From positions 124,001-188,000 of the forward strand of contig NZ_CP113975.1 in the NCBI RefSeq assembly GCF_026870155.1: DNA of 64,000 nucleotides, given 5' to 3'. Positions 37,601-45,136 of the stretch are shown here, piece after piece. Made by a program: the position numbers and the translations under genes. The stretch is from Flavobacterium marginilacus (GTDB lineage Bacteria > Bacteroidota > Bacteroidia > Flavobacteriales > Flavobacteriaceae). The notes below the pieces were generated by a model. That model ran no database searches. It had not been told where the DNA came from and saw only the letters and a list, made by a program, of their open reading frames with translations. Each line of letters opens with the position of its first letter. The stretch's first letter is position 1.

Positions 37601-37656
37601 TAATCCTGAGAGAGAGGAAGCTTTCGGTCTTTTGCTATAAAATAATCTGTTCTCAT
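34654..37656 (-). CDS. Baseplate wedge protein, Afp12-like
   Basis: A 1000-residue protein following the baseplate J-like gene by four bases. The N-terminal FWTDYNAHDPGITILEVLSY and ITELGYRT motif is the hallmark of gp6/gp7-like baseplate wedge proteins in eCIS and related systems. A PHTLTPPDF-type segment and KAYKNWLESYRYF near the C-terminus are consistent with the long Bacteroidota form, roughly as in Afp12/Pvc12. It probably forms the wedge with the 1032-residue protein and gp25. Confidence 0.82.
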   Translation of the reverse strand: MRTDYFIAKDRKLPLSQDYEFLRKEGMKYIEKLGNKFWTDYNAHDPGITILEVLSYAITELGYRTTFDIKNILCNKFGEISNNSFFPASTIFSNAPLTEIDYRKLLIDIDGISNAWFLATRKTADSSGFPAPHDNEIPIYINPVEDKLSLKPVDKNNTALQKLPLRGLNKIVLELEEDPILGDLNSTLLDFEFLNQDQWIQVNINPMFDTWSSPKANLLEALSKPAKIKSKKIKKIDNKVVLTLFKTPNGTEFLTFTISCYDPSEIDLVFAHFSISKNYLDLVTLFKDKKNKVDTAFQKVHQKLHQNRNFTEDYLCLSTIESIEIGICVDIEIEAQSNVVDVMAQIQIAIFDVINPPIRFYTLTQLLNEGYHSEDLFLGPKLDHGFLKDEELIHSSLPTAIHSSDIIAVLMDVKGVISVSNLLLTAYDKNGKPVPGSSSQPWSLNLSGEVNPVFTPKKSKILLFQKKIPFLLSENNQMLVDQKIEIYKSQQKKYKLLNTNNELPYPSGTFYQLDEFYSIQDEFPQNYGLGKNQLSDKESDLRKAQVKQLKGYLHFYDQILADFFNQLYNSKNILDTKTIDRTYFPKFLSKNDWNGGKFYSNELYTSSFEENLWIPTDDHVTIYENKTNFYERRNRALDHLMARFGESFNEYVFMMYQVNQDAKGLGELSFQYEDLIQDKQNFINAYPEISSKRGVGMDYIHPNTLTPPDFWNSNSRGGYEKRVAKLLGINSIILRDIVHDDTPQSQLSIPTKLGIIHFKIQNPATDLIIKWNWLQEHIFEPNDYAIHKSGSKYYLYLEQDTAKIAKIDKSFNSFAEAYNYYNSLLQALNETFENFYSIEHILLRPFLATHTDSDLLTVCLQDDCRDEANNDPYSFKATIVLPGYLTRFRNLTFRKYAEKIFRQEAPAHVLLKICWVNASDMIQFQKAYKNWLESYRYFRIRQCSKTLLPKDETSFLLCHKQMITALNELNTMYPEGNLFDCHLSETTNPILLGNTALGTL

Positions 37657-37660
37657 AGGA

Positions 37661-40600
37661 TCAATTATTTATTTCTTCTATAAAATGAGACTCATTGGGT
37701 ACAAATAAGGTAAAATCGGTCATCGGGGTAATTTCTTTTACTTTATAAAATATATTTTTTATGTTGTCGTTCGTATCATTGAGAATAATTTGATTGACCT
37801 CAAAATCAGTAATATAATCGACAAAATGCTGATTGTCTATTAATTGAATCAGCTTCGATATTTCGATAGCATTGGCAAAAACGAGCTCAGTATTCTCAAA
37901 TGCCCAAGGGCTCAAATAAGAATTGATGATTTTAGTCAGTTCTTTTGCATACATAATTGTATCGGCACCCGGAATTTCGTGGTATTTAACTTTAAATCTG
38001 ACTTCTATTTTTTCTAATGTTGGTGTTTTTACAGCAATTCTGGCATGAGGCGAAGCTATTTTGGCAATATACTGCTGGATTTTTTTCATAATTCCCAAAC
38101 TCAAAAGCGGTTTCCAGGAAACAGGATTTTGATAATTATTTGATTTTGCTATGGGAATTAATGTAATGTATCCCGCCGAAACATTTGATAAAATTGAGGT
38201 ATTATAGCGATAATGATTCAGGCATTTTATGCGATGCACTTCGGGGAATTCGTCCAAAACAAGGCGTTCGTAATCCCATAAAGTAATCGCTCGTTTTTTG
38301 TGTCTTAGTCTTTCGCTGGAGCGCTGATACAACAACAGGTCATCTTCTTTTTTCCTGCCCGAAAAAGAAGCATACGGCTGAATTACTTTTTTTATAAAAT
38401 TTATTGGCTCATTACATTTGGAGATAGTTTCTTTGGTTGTATTTTCAATAAAAACATTCCCATTTTGTTCGAAATCTGTCAAAACTGCTTTTAAAGCCTG
38501 GGTATGAATACCTATAAAATGACAAATAGCATCGATCCGGTCTATTGTAATTTTTACCCAAAAAAGTGATTTTTCCAGAATAGTAGTGTCACTGGTGTCA
38601 AATTCGGGTATCGTTAATTGAACCAAACCAGATTGGGACAATCCATTTGTTTCATCTCCCATTTCGTGAGCATTAATAAGAGTCCATGAATTATGATTCA
38701 GATAAAACCATTCTACATTTGCCGGTTCTTGTCTGGGATTGGCAGTTCCCTCTGCAAGCTGAATCAAAAGTGATAATCCATTTCCTGGAATTACTATATC
38801 AAAACCCAAATAAATTTCCCCGCCCAGAGGTGCATCATGTGGAAATCTGGAATCATACAATTCATCTTTTTTATATCCAAAAGGCAGAATGTGATATACT
38901 TCAATTGGGTTATTGGAAACACCATTACTGTAAGTGTCATCCACAAAGTATCCCAAACTGATGTCGTTAATTGTGGGTGCAGCTGGCAAAACGATAGGAA
39001 GGGTAGTACTCTTGCTTGCGCCAATGAAGTCCTGCAGAAATTTTTCTCCTGCAAAATCGGTATCGTTTAGTATAATTTTGGTATAACCAGAAACAGAAGA
39101 AGAGTCTGGTAATGTATTTTTTTCCTGATATTCCGGTATGGGGTTTGTATTTTCAATATAATAATAAAAATCTTCCGGGGATGTCCATAGTCCATCAGCC
39201 AGATTTGATGTTTGCATCGTTACAGTATTATATAAACTGGGATTGATATCAAGGTATATTTGAGAACTTTTTTTGACAAAAGCTTCGTTACAGCCTATCA
39301 CAAATGCATTACCATTTTTTGGAAAATCACCAAAAGGTTTGAATGATTTGCTGGTATCAGCTAATCCGGTATCAGTTCCTAAAACAAAGTTTTTTAAACC
39401 GTAAGCACTGATTCCAATTTCTATTTTGTTTATATCGATCTGTTTTGCTTCATTTTGTGATACAATTTTTAGAACCGGATAATTGGTATTTATCTTGATA
39501 GTGTTATGAATTTCTGGATTATAAGCGATTATTTTTTTTTCGGATGGCGGAATTTCTATTAATATGGATCCTTCACGATTAGTGATATTAGTAATTTCTA
39601 TTACTTTTTTTTCACCAGTCATAAAAAACCTGTAGTGCGTTAAATCTAACTCTTCATCATTAATTCTGAGTGCAATTTTTCTGTAACCGCCACTTAGGAA
39701 AAATAAAGGACTGGCAATAAGCAATCCTGTTTCTACCATTGTAGCTGTATCGGAAAACGCACTGAATGCTTTATTTTGTGCATTCGATTTTATAAAATCA
39801 TTTTGTTTCCAAGGAAAATCCAAAGTTTTATAATTGCTTAAAAAAGAATGCAGGACACCGTTGTTGATTACCTGATCTGATGTTGAAGCATAGAATTTAT
39901 TTTTGCCCAGACTATTTTTGCCCGCAGGAAAAACAGTGCCTTTTGGAATCAGAACCGTTTTATCCGGATTAGGTTCAAAGAGCAGATGTACATAATCAGG
40001 ACATGCATTGGCAGGTTGTATTTGTAAAACGTCTTTGTAATAAAAATCAAGATGTCTGTTTGTAAATTCGTTGAGTTGAGTTTGTGCAATACCCAAAAGT
40101 TTCAAAAACGAAAGATATAATGTAAAATGAGGTTTGTGATTGGAATAATTTTCCAGCTGATTGTCGATACTTTCTCCAGAAATCTGTTTCCAGTTTTGAA
40201 TTAATCCATAAAGCTGTTGTACCGTTTTGTCAAACTGACTATTCGAGAATAATGCTAATGGATTTGATGCTGCGTTTATTTTGTCTTTCAAATCCTTTAT
40301 TTTTTGAATAAAATAAGGCTGAGTTCCCTGTAATGTTTCTTTGACTGAAATAGCTGAATCAAGAAAATTTATTTTTCGGGTAAAATCTAAAAACTGGCTG
40401 TTGATGGTTTCAAAATAAGATAAGAGTATGTCTTTTTGATCTGTTACAATTGTTGCAGATTTGACTTCGGTTTTGGTAATTTTATATTGTTCCTGCAGTT
40501 TTTGGACATCCCACAAATACAGTTGTACCAGAATGGAAGTCGATTCCCATTGAAAAAAATTAGCCCAATTTCCGTCTTCAACATTCGAATCATTATAAAA

Positions 40601-40759
40601 TTTTATATGACTGGCCATTTTTTGAGCAAATGCAATAAAATCGATTTCCTTTCTTTCATCTATAAGAAAATGATCGGGCTTAAGGGCCACCAAAAATCGC
40701 TCTTCCTGGGTAGTTCCCATTCCTTGATGAATTGATATGTTTGATGAGCAATCGTCCAT
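37661..40759 (-). CDS. Baseplate J-like protein, Afp11-like
   Basis: A 1032-residue protein. Residues about 780-1000 contain the baseplate J signature (QRSSERLRHKKRAITLWDYE, RLVLDEFPEVHRIKCLNHYR and AITL...IAKIASPHARIAVKTP), with an N-terminal helical region and a beta-rich middle (PDKTVLIPKGTVFPAGK). This is the gp6-like wedge component that triggers sheath contraction. The gene order gp25, J, wedge is conserved with Afp9, Afp11 and Afp12. Confidence 0.85.
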   Translation of the reverse strand: MDDCSSNISIHQGMGTTQEERFLVALKPDHFLIDERKEIDFIAFAQKMASHIKFYNDSNVEDGNWANFFQWESTSILVQLYLWDVQKLQEQYKITKTEVKSATIVTDQKDILLSYFETINSQFLDFTRKINFLDSAISVKETLQGTQPYFIQKIKDLKDKINAASNPLALFSNSQFDKTVQQLYGLIQNWKQISGESIDNQLENYSNHKPHFTLYLSFLKLLGIAQTQLNEFTNRHLDFYYKDVLQIQPANACPDYVHLLFEPNPDKTVLIPKGTVFPAGKNSLGKNKFYASTSDQVINNGVLHSFLSNYKTLDFPWKQNDFIKSNAQNKAFSAFSDTATMVETGLLIASPLFFLSGGYRKIALRINDEELDLTHYRFFMTGEKKVIEITNITNREGSILIEIPPSEKKIIAYNPEIHNTIKINTNYPVLKIVSQNEAKQIDINKIEIGISAYGLKNFVLGTDTGLADTSKSFKPFGDFPKNGNAFVIGCNEAFVKKSSQIYLDINPSLYNTVTMQTSNLADGLWTSPEDFYYYIENTNPIPEYQEKNTLPDSSSVSGYTKIILNDTDFAGEKFLQDFIGASKSTTLPIVLPAAPTINDISLGYFVDDTYSNGVSNNPIEVYHILPFGYKKDELYDSRFPHDAPLGGEIYLGFDIVIPGNGLSLLIQLAEGTANPRQEPANVEWFYLNHNSWTLINAHEMGDETNGLSQSGLVQLTIPEFDTSDTTILEKSLFWVKITIDRIDAICHFIGIHTQALKAVLTDFEQNGNVFIENTTKETISKCNEPINFIKKVIQPYASFSGRKKEDDLLLYQRSSERLRHKKRAITLWDYERLVLDEFPEVHRIKCLNHYRYNTSILSNVSAGYITLIPIAKSNNYQNPVSWKPLLSLGIMKKIQQYIAKIASPHARIAVKTPTLEKIEVRFKVKYHEIPGADTIMYAKELTKIINSYLSPWAFENTELVFANAIEISKLIQLIDNQHFVDYITDFEVNQIILNDTNDNIKNIFYKVKEITPMTDFTLFVPNESHFIEEINN

Positions 40760-40804
40760 TTTTTTATTTTTATTATAAATAGTTCAGCAATAAAAAATCA
40801 GTTT

Positions 40805-41215
40805 TTATTTAATGTATGTTCCTTCTTCCAGATAAAAAGGATAAACGTAATTCTGTCTTGAGTTGGTAGTTCGTATTGTGTAATCTATTTCTAATTTTAT
40901 AAGTCCTTGTGATGTTTCTTCAGAACCAAAAGAAACGTTATTGAGATCTATTCTGGGTTCATATTTGAGTATTGCCATCTTTACAATCTCTTTTATTTTA
41001 GTAAGCAGTGTTACTGTAATGTTTTCAAATAATAAAGGGGAAAGATTACATCCAAAATCAGATCTTAAAATACGCTCTCCAAGTTTTGTTCCCAAAAGAA
41101 TCTGCAGACTTTGGTTGATATCAGTGGCTCCGTTTACCGTTTCAACTGAACCGGAAATGGAATTAAATGTGGGCGGAAAACTCCAGCCTGTTCCTATAAA
41201 TGTTTCGTCGTTCAT
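40805..41215 (-). CDS. GPW/gp25 family baseplate protein, Afp9-like
   Basis: A 136-residue protein with FIGTGWSFPPTFNS, TDINQSLQILLGTKLGERIL and RSDFGCNLSPLLFENI, the gp25 signature containing the EPR-type core (ILKYEPRIDLNNV). The ATG at 41215 is chosen. A longer frame from 41248 would overlap the PAAR gene and adds unrelated residues. It links sheath to baseplate. Confidence 0.92.
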   Translation of the reverse strand: MNDETFIGTGWSFPPTFNSISGSVETVNGATDINQSLQILLGTKLGERILRSDFGCNLSPLLFENITVTLLTKIKEIVKMAILKYEPRIDLNNVSFGSEETSQGLIKLEIDYTIRTTNSRQNYVYPFYLEEGTYIK

Positions 41216-41220
41216 ATTTT

Positions 41221-41514
41221 CTAACCTCCTATTAAAACTGTTGAACAACCTAGTATTATTGTTCCTCCATGTGCTGTTGAGTCTCCCATTCGTGCGGCCG
41301 CTTTACCGCCAATGGTAACTGTTCCCGAACCTTTTGTAATCGAATCGGGCGGACCCGTACACACACAGTTATCTCCAACAACAGCTGCAGGCATGCCGCC
41401 TATGAGGACAGTACTATTTCCTCCTGGTAAAATTGGTCCGCCTACATGAGGAACTGAGCCTGGTCCTACCGAAGGGCAAACATGCATATCTGATACTCTT
41501 GCTGCTGCTGGCAT
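41221..41514 (-). CDS. PAAR-domain tip protein
   Basis: A 97-residue all-PAAR protein. It opens MPAAARVSDMHVCPSVGPGS and has the repeating strands VLIGGMPAAVVGDNCVCTGP, GTVTIGGKAAARMGDSTAHG and ILGCSTVLIGG, with His and Cys residues that would bind the metal at the point. It caps the VgrG-like spike encoded six bases upstream. There is no extension that would carry an effector. Confidence 0.94.
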   Translation of the reverse strand: MPAAARVSDMHVCPSVGPGSVPHVGGPILPGGNSTVLIGGMPAAVVGDNCVCTGPPDSITKGSGTVTIGGKAAARMGDSTAHGGTIILGCSTVLIGG

Positions 41515-41520
41515 ATTTTA

Positions 41521-43188
41521 TTAATTTATTTTTATGATACCTCCTTTTAATTCCATATTTCCCGAAGCACTGACACTGCAGCCTGTTCCATCTATTTTTA
41601 CATCTCCAGATGCTTTTACTATAAAATCTTTACTGCTTTCTATCGTAATTCCATCTTTGTTCATAGTAATTTTATTTTTGTTTTCGTCTTCCAGAACGAA
41701 TCCTTTTTCATCATCGCTTATAAGAAGTTTATTTCCCTTTTTCGTGCTTAGTTCAATAGCTTTTTTTTCATCATCCAGAATCACTTTAGTGCCTTCTTTG
41801 GTTACAAAACCTTTAAGATAATTTTCCTTTGCGATGGGAAAAGGCATTGGTTTGGCACTGCTGTATAAACTTCCCAAAATAATCGGAGTATCAGGATTAT
41901 TTCCCAAACAGCCTAATATGACTTCATCATCTAAACTGGGAATAAAATAACTGCCCATGTCTTTTGAAGCATTTAGAGTAGCAAGCCTTGCCCATACTCC
42001 TTCTCCTTTTTCAGAGAGTGTAGGAATTCGGACTTTGATCCTGAACTCCTTATTTGGGTCTTCTTCAATTTGAACCACAACACCTATCTGCAATCCGCTG
42101 ATTGAATTGGTCTGACCCATTTGTGCCTGAGGGCTTGCCGTTTGTTTACTGGCATTTTCTGCAAATGAAGGTTCTCCTTCAAAACCCAAAGTATATTCGG
42201 TTTTCCAGCTGCCATTCTCAATTGTATGTTCTATGGCACTAATGATAATAGCCTTGTCATCTATTTTTTCATTTACTTTATTGCATTTTATAAAATCTCC
42301 TGTATGTGCTTCCAGATTGCCAAAAGTCTGGATTTTGCCATTGATGGTCTGGAGTTCGCTTTTTTTGAGAATAGCTTTGAGCATCCTTTTGACAGTGCCC
42401 TCGCTAAATCTGTTTTCATTGAGTTTTATTAATTTTTCAAAGGGATTTATGGCTTCCTGTGTTTCTTCTGTTTTCACTATTTTTTGAGTAGCGGGATCCC
42501 AATGCTCAATAATTGCTTTTTTTAATTTTTTTGTTTCATCTGATTTTCCTGTAAAGGAGAAAACATTAATTCCGTTTTCGGCCAGATATTTTTCTGTAGG
42601 TGGCGATTTTAATAAGTCTACACCATTAAATTCCCCATTTTTTATGGAAACGAAAACCCCAACCGAGTCCAGATAACCCAAAACAAAATCCCATGGCAGC
42701 GTAGCCGGGTTGTGTGTTATTTTTTCTTTCCCCCAATCTTTTCCAGATAATTCATCGTTGAGTTTTAACTTTTTTGTAAATAATTTTAATTTATCCTCAA
42801 AAGTCTGATTGTTGGTCTCAGCTTCCGTACTGGGCAATGTCATATCAAAGGCAATGTCTTTGCATTCTATTTTTATATCGATAAAATTGCCGTTCTGCAC
42901 TTTTTCAGTAGCTTTTATAACTCCTTTAAAAAGTGTTTTTTTCTCTTTTTTAATAGTAACATTAAAAGTGATTTCATCATTTTCTTTTAAGGCATCACTA
43001 GGAAAAGTTTCTTTTTTGTCGACATCCCTATTGGAAGCAATAAATGTGAATTTGGCAGATGGAATTTTATTGAGCTCAAAATGAACGTGTGCTTCTTTGA
43101 GTAAGGTATCCAGTCCGTCGTTTTTGTCCTTCACCAGGATTTCCAATTTTAGGACTTCATCTTCGTCTATATAAGGTTTAATAGGCAT
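41521..43188 (-). CDS. VgrG/Afp8-like spike protein
   Basis: A 555-residue protein with an N-terminal gp27-like hub region (about 1-350), an OB-fold segment (IGVVVQIEEDPNKEFRIKVR, then PTLSEKGEGVWARLATLNA) and a C-terminal beta-helix rich in short repeats (ITIESSKDFIVKASGDVKI, then SVSASGNMELKGGIIKIN). GCLGNNPDTPIILGSLY is a common VgrG motif. It carries no extra enzymatic domain. It is followed by the PAAR gene after six bases. Confidence 0.93.
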   Translation of the reverse strand: MPIKPYIDEDEVLKLEILVKDKNDGLDTLLKEAHVHFELNKIPSAKFTFIASNRDVDKKETFPSDALKENDEITFNVTIKKEKKTLFKGVIKATEKVQNGNFIDIKIECKDIAFDMTLPSTEAETNNQTFEDKLKLFTKKLKLNDELSGKDWGKEKITHNPATLPWDFVLGYLDSVGVFVSIKNGEFNGVDLLKSPPTEKYLAENGINVFSFTGKSDETKKLKKAIIEHWDPATQKIVKTEETQEAINPFEKLIKLNENRFSEGTVKRMLKAILKKSELQTINGKIQTFGNLEAHTGDFIKCNKVNEKIDDKAIIISAIEHTIENGSWKTEYTLGFEGEPSFAENASKQTASPQAQMGQTNSISGLQIGVVVQIEEDPNKEFRIKVRIPTLSEKGEGVWARLATLNASKDMGSYFIPSLDDEVILGCLGNNPDTPIILGSLYSSAKPMPFPIAKENYLKGFVTKEGTKVILDDEKKAIELSTKKGNKLLISDDEKGFVLEDENKNKITMNKDGITIESSKDFIVKASGDVKIDGTGCSVSASGNMELKGGIIKIN

Positions 43189-43194
43189 ACTAAA

Positions 43195-43965
43195 TTATTT
43201 TATAGGCGGGAAAATCAATTTTTTACCTAAGCGGATATTTCTAAAACTCAATATGTTATTAGATTGTGCTACATCTATATAATAATTGGGACTTTCATAT
43301 ATGTTTTCGGATATAAGAGTGAGTTTGTCATTCATTTCAAATTCGCGTTCATGAGTAAGATCTGGAGAACTCTTCTTTTGTTCCTTGACCATTATTTTAT
43401 AAGCGACTGTTCCTTTAAAAGTACATTTGGCTTTGGCTCGAATGGGTCTTCCGTCTTTTCGAAATAAATAATATTCAATTTCCATGTTTTTCAAACGGCA
43501 TTGCAGACTATAACCGCCCCATAAAAGCTGTAAATATGCGGTATGATGAGTTTTGCCATTGTAACCTAATAGCAGGTTTTTAAATTTTTCCAAATCTTCT
43601 TCTACTGATTTTACTTCGGCAAAAGGGTTTACAATTGCCGGTTTTAGTGCATCCAAAACATCGCCTGCTTTATCCAAAAATGACATTTCTCCTTTCCCGT
43701 CTTTAATTTTACCTGGAGGAACAACACCCGAACTGTCAAAAAGGAATTCAAAAGTCACCTCTTCGCCTTCAATTTTGTTAAATTTCAAATCGTTGCCGGT
43801 GGCACCCATAGGCTGGCTTTCATTAAAAACAACATTCTGTTTCATGGTGTACTTCTCTGGGTTGAGCTGTACAAAAATGGTATTCTTGGGATCCTTGTCG
43901 TACTCATTGGTCTCAAAAACCTCAATTCTCATTTTGTCTATTATACCTAAAGCTGCCTGTATCAT
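43195..43965 (-). CDS. Afp7-like hub protein with LysM-type end (CIS tube protein)
   Basis: A 256-residue protein. Its FVQLNPEKYTMKQNVVFNES and QLLWGGYSLQCRLKNMEIEY segments match the CIS tube/hub family (Afp7/Pvc7). The C-terminal stretch with NDKLTLISENIYESPNYYID and FRNIRLGKKLIFPP is LysM-like. It adapts the tube to the spike. Its ATG overlaps the stop of the DUF5908 gene by four bases. Confidence 0.86.
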   Translation of the reverse strand: MIQAALGIIDKMRIEVFETNEYDKDPKNTIFVQLNPEKYTMKQNVVFNESQPMGATGNDLKFNKIEGEEVTFEFLFDSSGVVPPGKIKDGKGEMSFLDKAGDVLDALKPAIVNPFAEVKSVEEDLEKFKNLLLGYNGKTHHTAYLQLLWGGYSLQCRLKNMEIEYYLFRKDGRPIRAKAKCTFKGTVAYKIMVKEQKKSSPDLTHEREFEMNDKLTLISENIYESPNYYIDVAQSNNILSFRNIRLGKKLIFPPIK

Positions 43966-44135
43966 CGTTCGGATTTTTCTTTTATTTTTTCTAAAACTTT
44001 AGTGGTACATTCACGGATAAGCTCTGATTTTATAGAGTCTAACTGCACTTTATCCAAAGGCGCCTGAGATTGGAAAGATTGTTTTTCCTCCTCAATTTTC
44101 ACGACAATGCGCAATTCTTTGATTTCTATTGGCAT
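43962..44135 (-). CDS. DUF5908-type small eCIS protein (57 aa)
   Basis: A 57-residue frame from ATG 44135 to TGA 43962: MPIEIKELRIVVKIEEEKQS, then FQSQAPLDKVQLDSIK and a helical charged C-terminus ending in EKIKEKSER. The MPIEIKEL start is typical of DUF5908, small proteins found in Bacteroidota contractile-injection loci at the position of Afp6. It overlaps the next gene by ATGA. Its role is unknown, perhaps a chaperone or a small baseplate adaptor. Easily missed because of its size. Confidence 0.8.
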   Translation of the reverse strand: MPIEIKELRIVVKIEEEKQSFQSQAPLDKVQLDSIKSELIRECTTKVLEKIKEKSER

Positions 44136-44167
44136 AATTTTTAAAGATGAACAAACAGTTGATTTTT

Positions 44168-44626
44168 CTAAAAGTTCGGAATCGGAATCTCTTTAAAAAA
44201 ATTATATTTTAAAGAGATAGTCTCAATGACAATTTTATTTTCTTCGGCATTAAAATCCCCATAATCTATAGACAATGGAATGGCATGTGATACATACCAT
44301 GCTTTTACTGGATTCCCATTTTCATTTAATAAGGAAACCACCAGATTAGCCGGACTGAAATTGAAATTTTCGATAGCATTCAGGCACCACATCGATACAC
44401 CCGACATATCCGAAGTCAGTCCTCTTTTGAGTACCAAATCCTGATATCCAGATCGTATGGGTAATTGATGTGTGAACCTGTTTTGGCCGCCTTCTTTTAC
44501 CGATTCCATTTCCAGAGTTGCTTTTAAACCGCCCACACTTTGAAATTTGGTATCGATACTAAACTGGGGTAGCAGTTCAAAAATTACCGAAAAATGAAAA
44601 CCTACTATAGGATTTGAACTCGCCAT
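44168..44626 (-). CDS. Second tail tube protein, Afp5-like
   Basis: A 152-residue tube-fold protein: VGFHFSVIFELLPQFSIDTK, FQSVGGLKATLEMESVKEGG and LVLKRGLTSDMSGVSMWCL are the inner-tube signature. It differs from the first tube protein, and in related systems such a divergent copy forms the first ring on the spike (Afp5/Pvc5). Four bases separate it from the first tube gene. Confidence 0.9.
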   Translation of the reverse strand: MASSNPIVGFHFSVIFELLPQFSIDTKFQSVGGLKATLEMESVKEGGQNRFTHQLPIRSGYQDLVLKRGLTSDMSGVSMWCLNAIENFNFSPANLVVSLLNENGNPVKAWYVSHAIPLSIDYGDFNAEENKIVIETISLKYNFFKEIPIPNF

Positions 44627-44630
44627 AGGA

Positions 44631-45071
44631 TTAAGCTACATGTTCCATCGTAAAACCATGATTGGCAATTTCAACAGTGTCTATTGCTGCTTCATTAGCA
44701 TCAGATTTCATGTCGGAACATTTTAATGAAACAATAAAACAGTCTTTCACTTTCCAAACAACAACTGGTGCATGAGCTTCGTTCAAAAGAGAAATGGTAA
44801 TATTTCGTCTTTCGACAGTGTTCATAGCTACGGTATTGTACCATTGATAAAACTCGTTATCACCAGCAAAAACACCTCTTTTAAGGGAAATATTACCTAG
44901 TTTTTGTAAGCCAGGCATTTTTTTCTTGAAAAATTCAGGACTGGAACCCACTCGGTGTTCTATAACATCCATTTCTTTATTTAAACCCGAAACCTCGGTA
45001 AAAGCTATTTTGGTACCGCCCCATTCAACACTAAAATGGAACTTTGGTATTGGAAAGTCTGTATTAGGCAT
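44631..45071 (-). CDS. Main tail tube protein, Afp1-like
   Basis: A 146-residue tube protein with FPIPKFHFSVEWGGTKIAFT, EVSGLNKEMDVIEHRVGSSP and NISLKRGVFAGDNEFYQWYN. This is the Hcp-like/gp19 family member that stacks to form the rigid inner tube. The gene follows the sheath gene by 65 bases, as expected when high expression is needed. Confidence 0.94.
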   Translation of the reverse strand: MPNTDFPIPKFHFSVEWGGTKIAFTEVSGLNKEMDVIEHRVGSSPEFFKKKMPGLQKLGNISLKRGVFAGDNEFYQWYNTVAMNTVERRNITISLLNEAHAPVVVWKVKDCFIVSLKCSDMKSDANEAAIDTVEIANHGFTMEHVA

Positions 45072-45136
45072 GATTTTATGTTTTAAATTAATTAGTAAAA
45101 AACTATTTTCCGAAATGATTTCTCTTTTGTGAGGCG

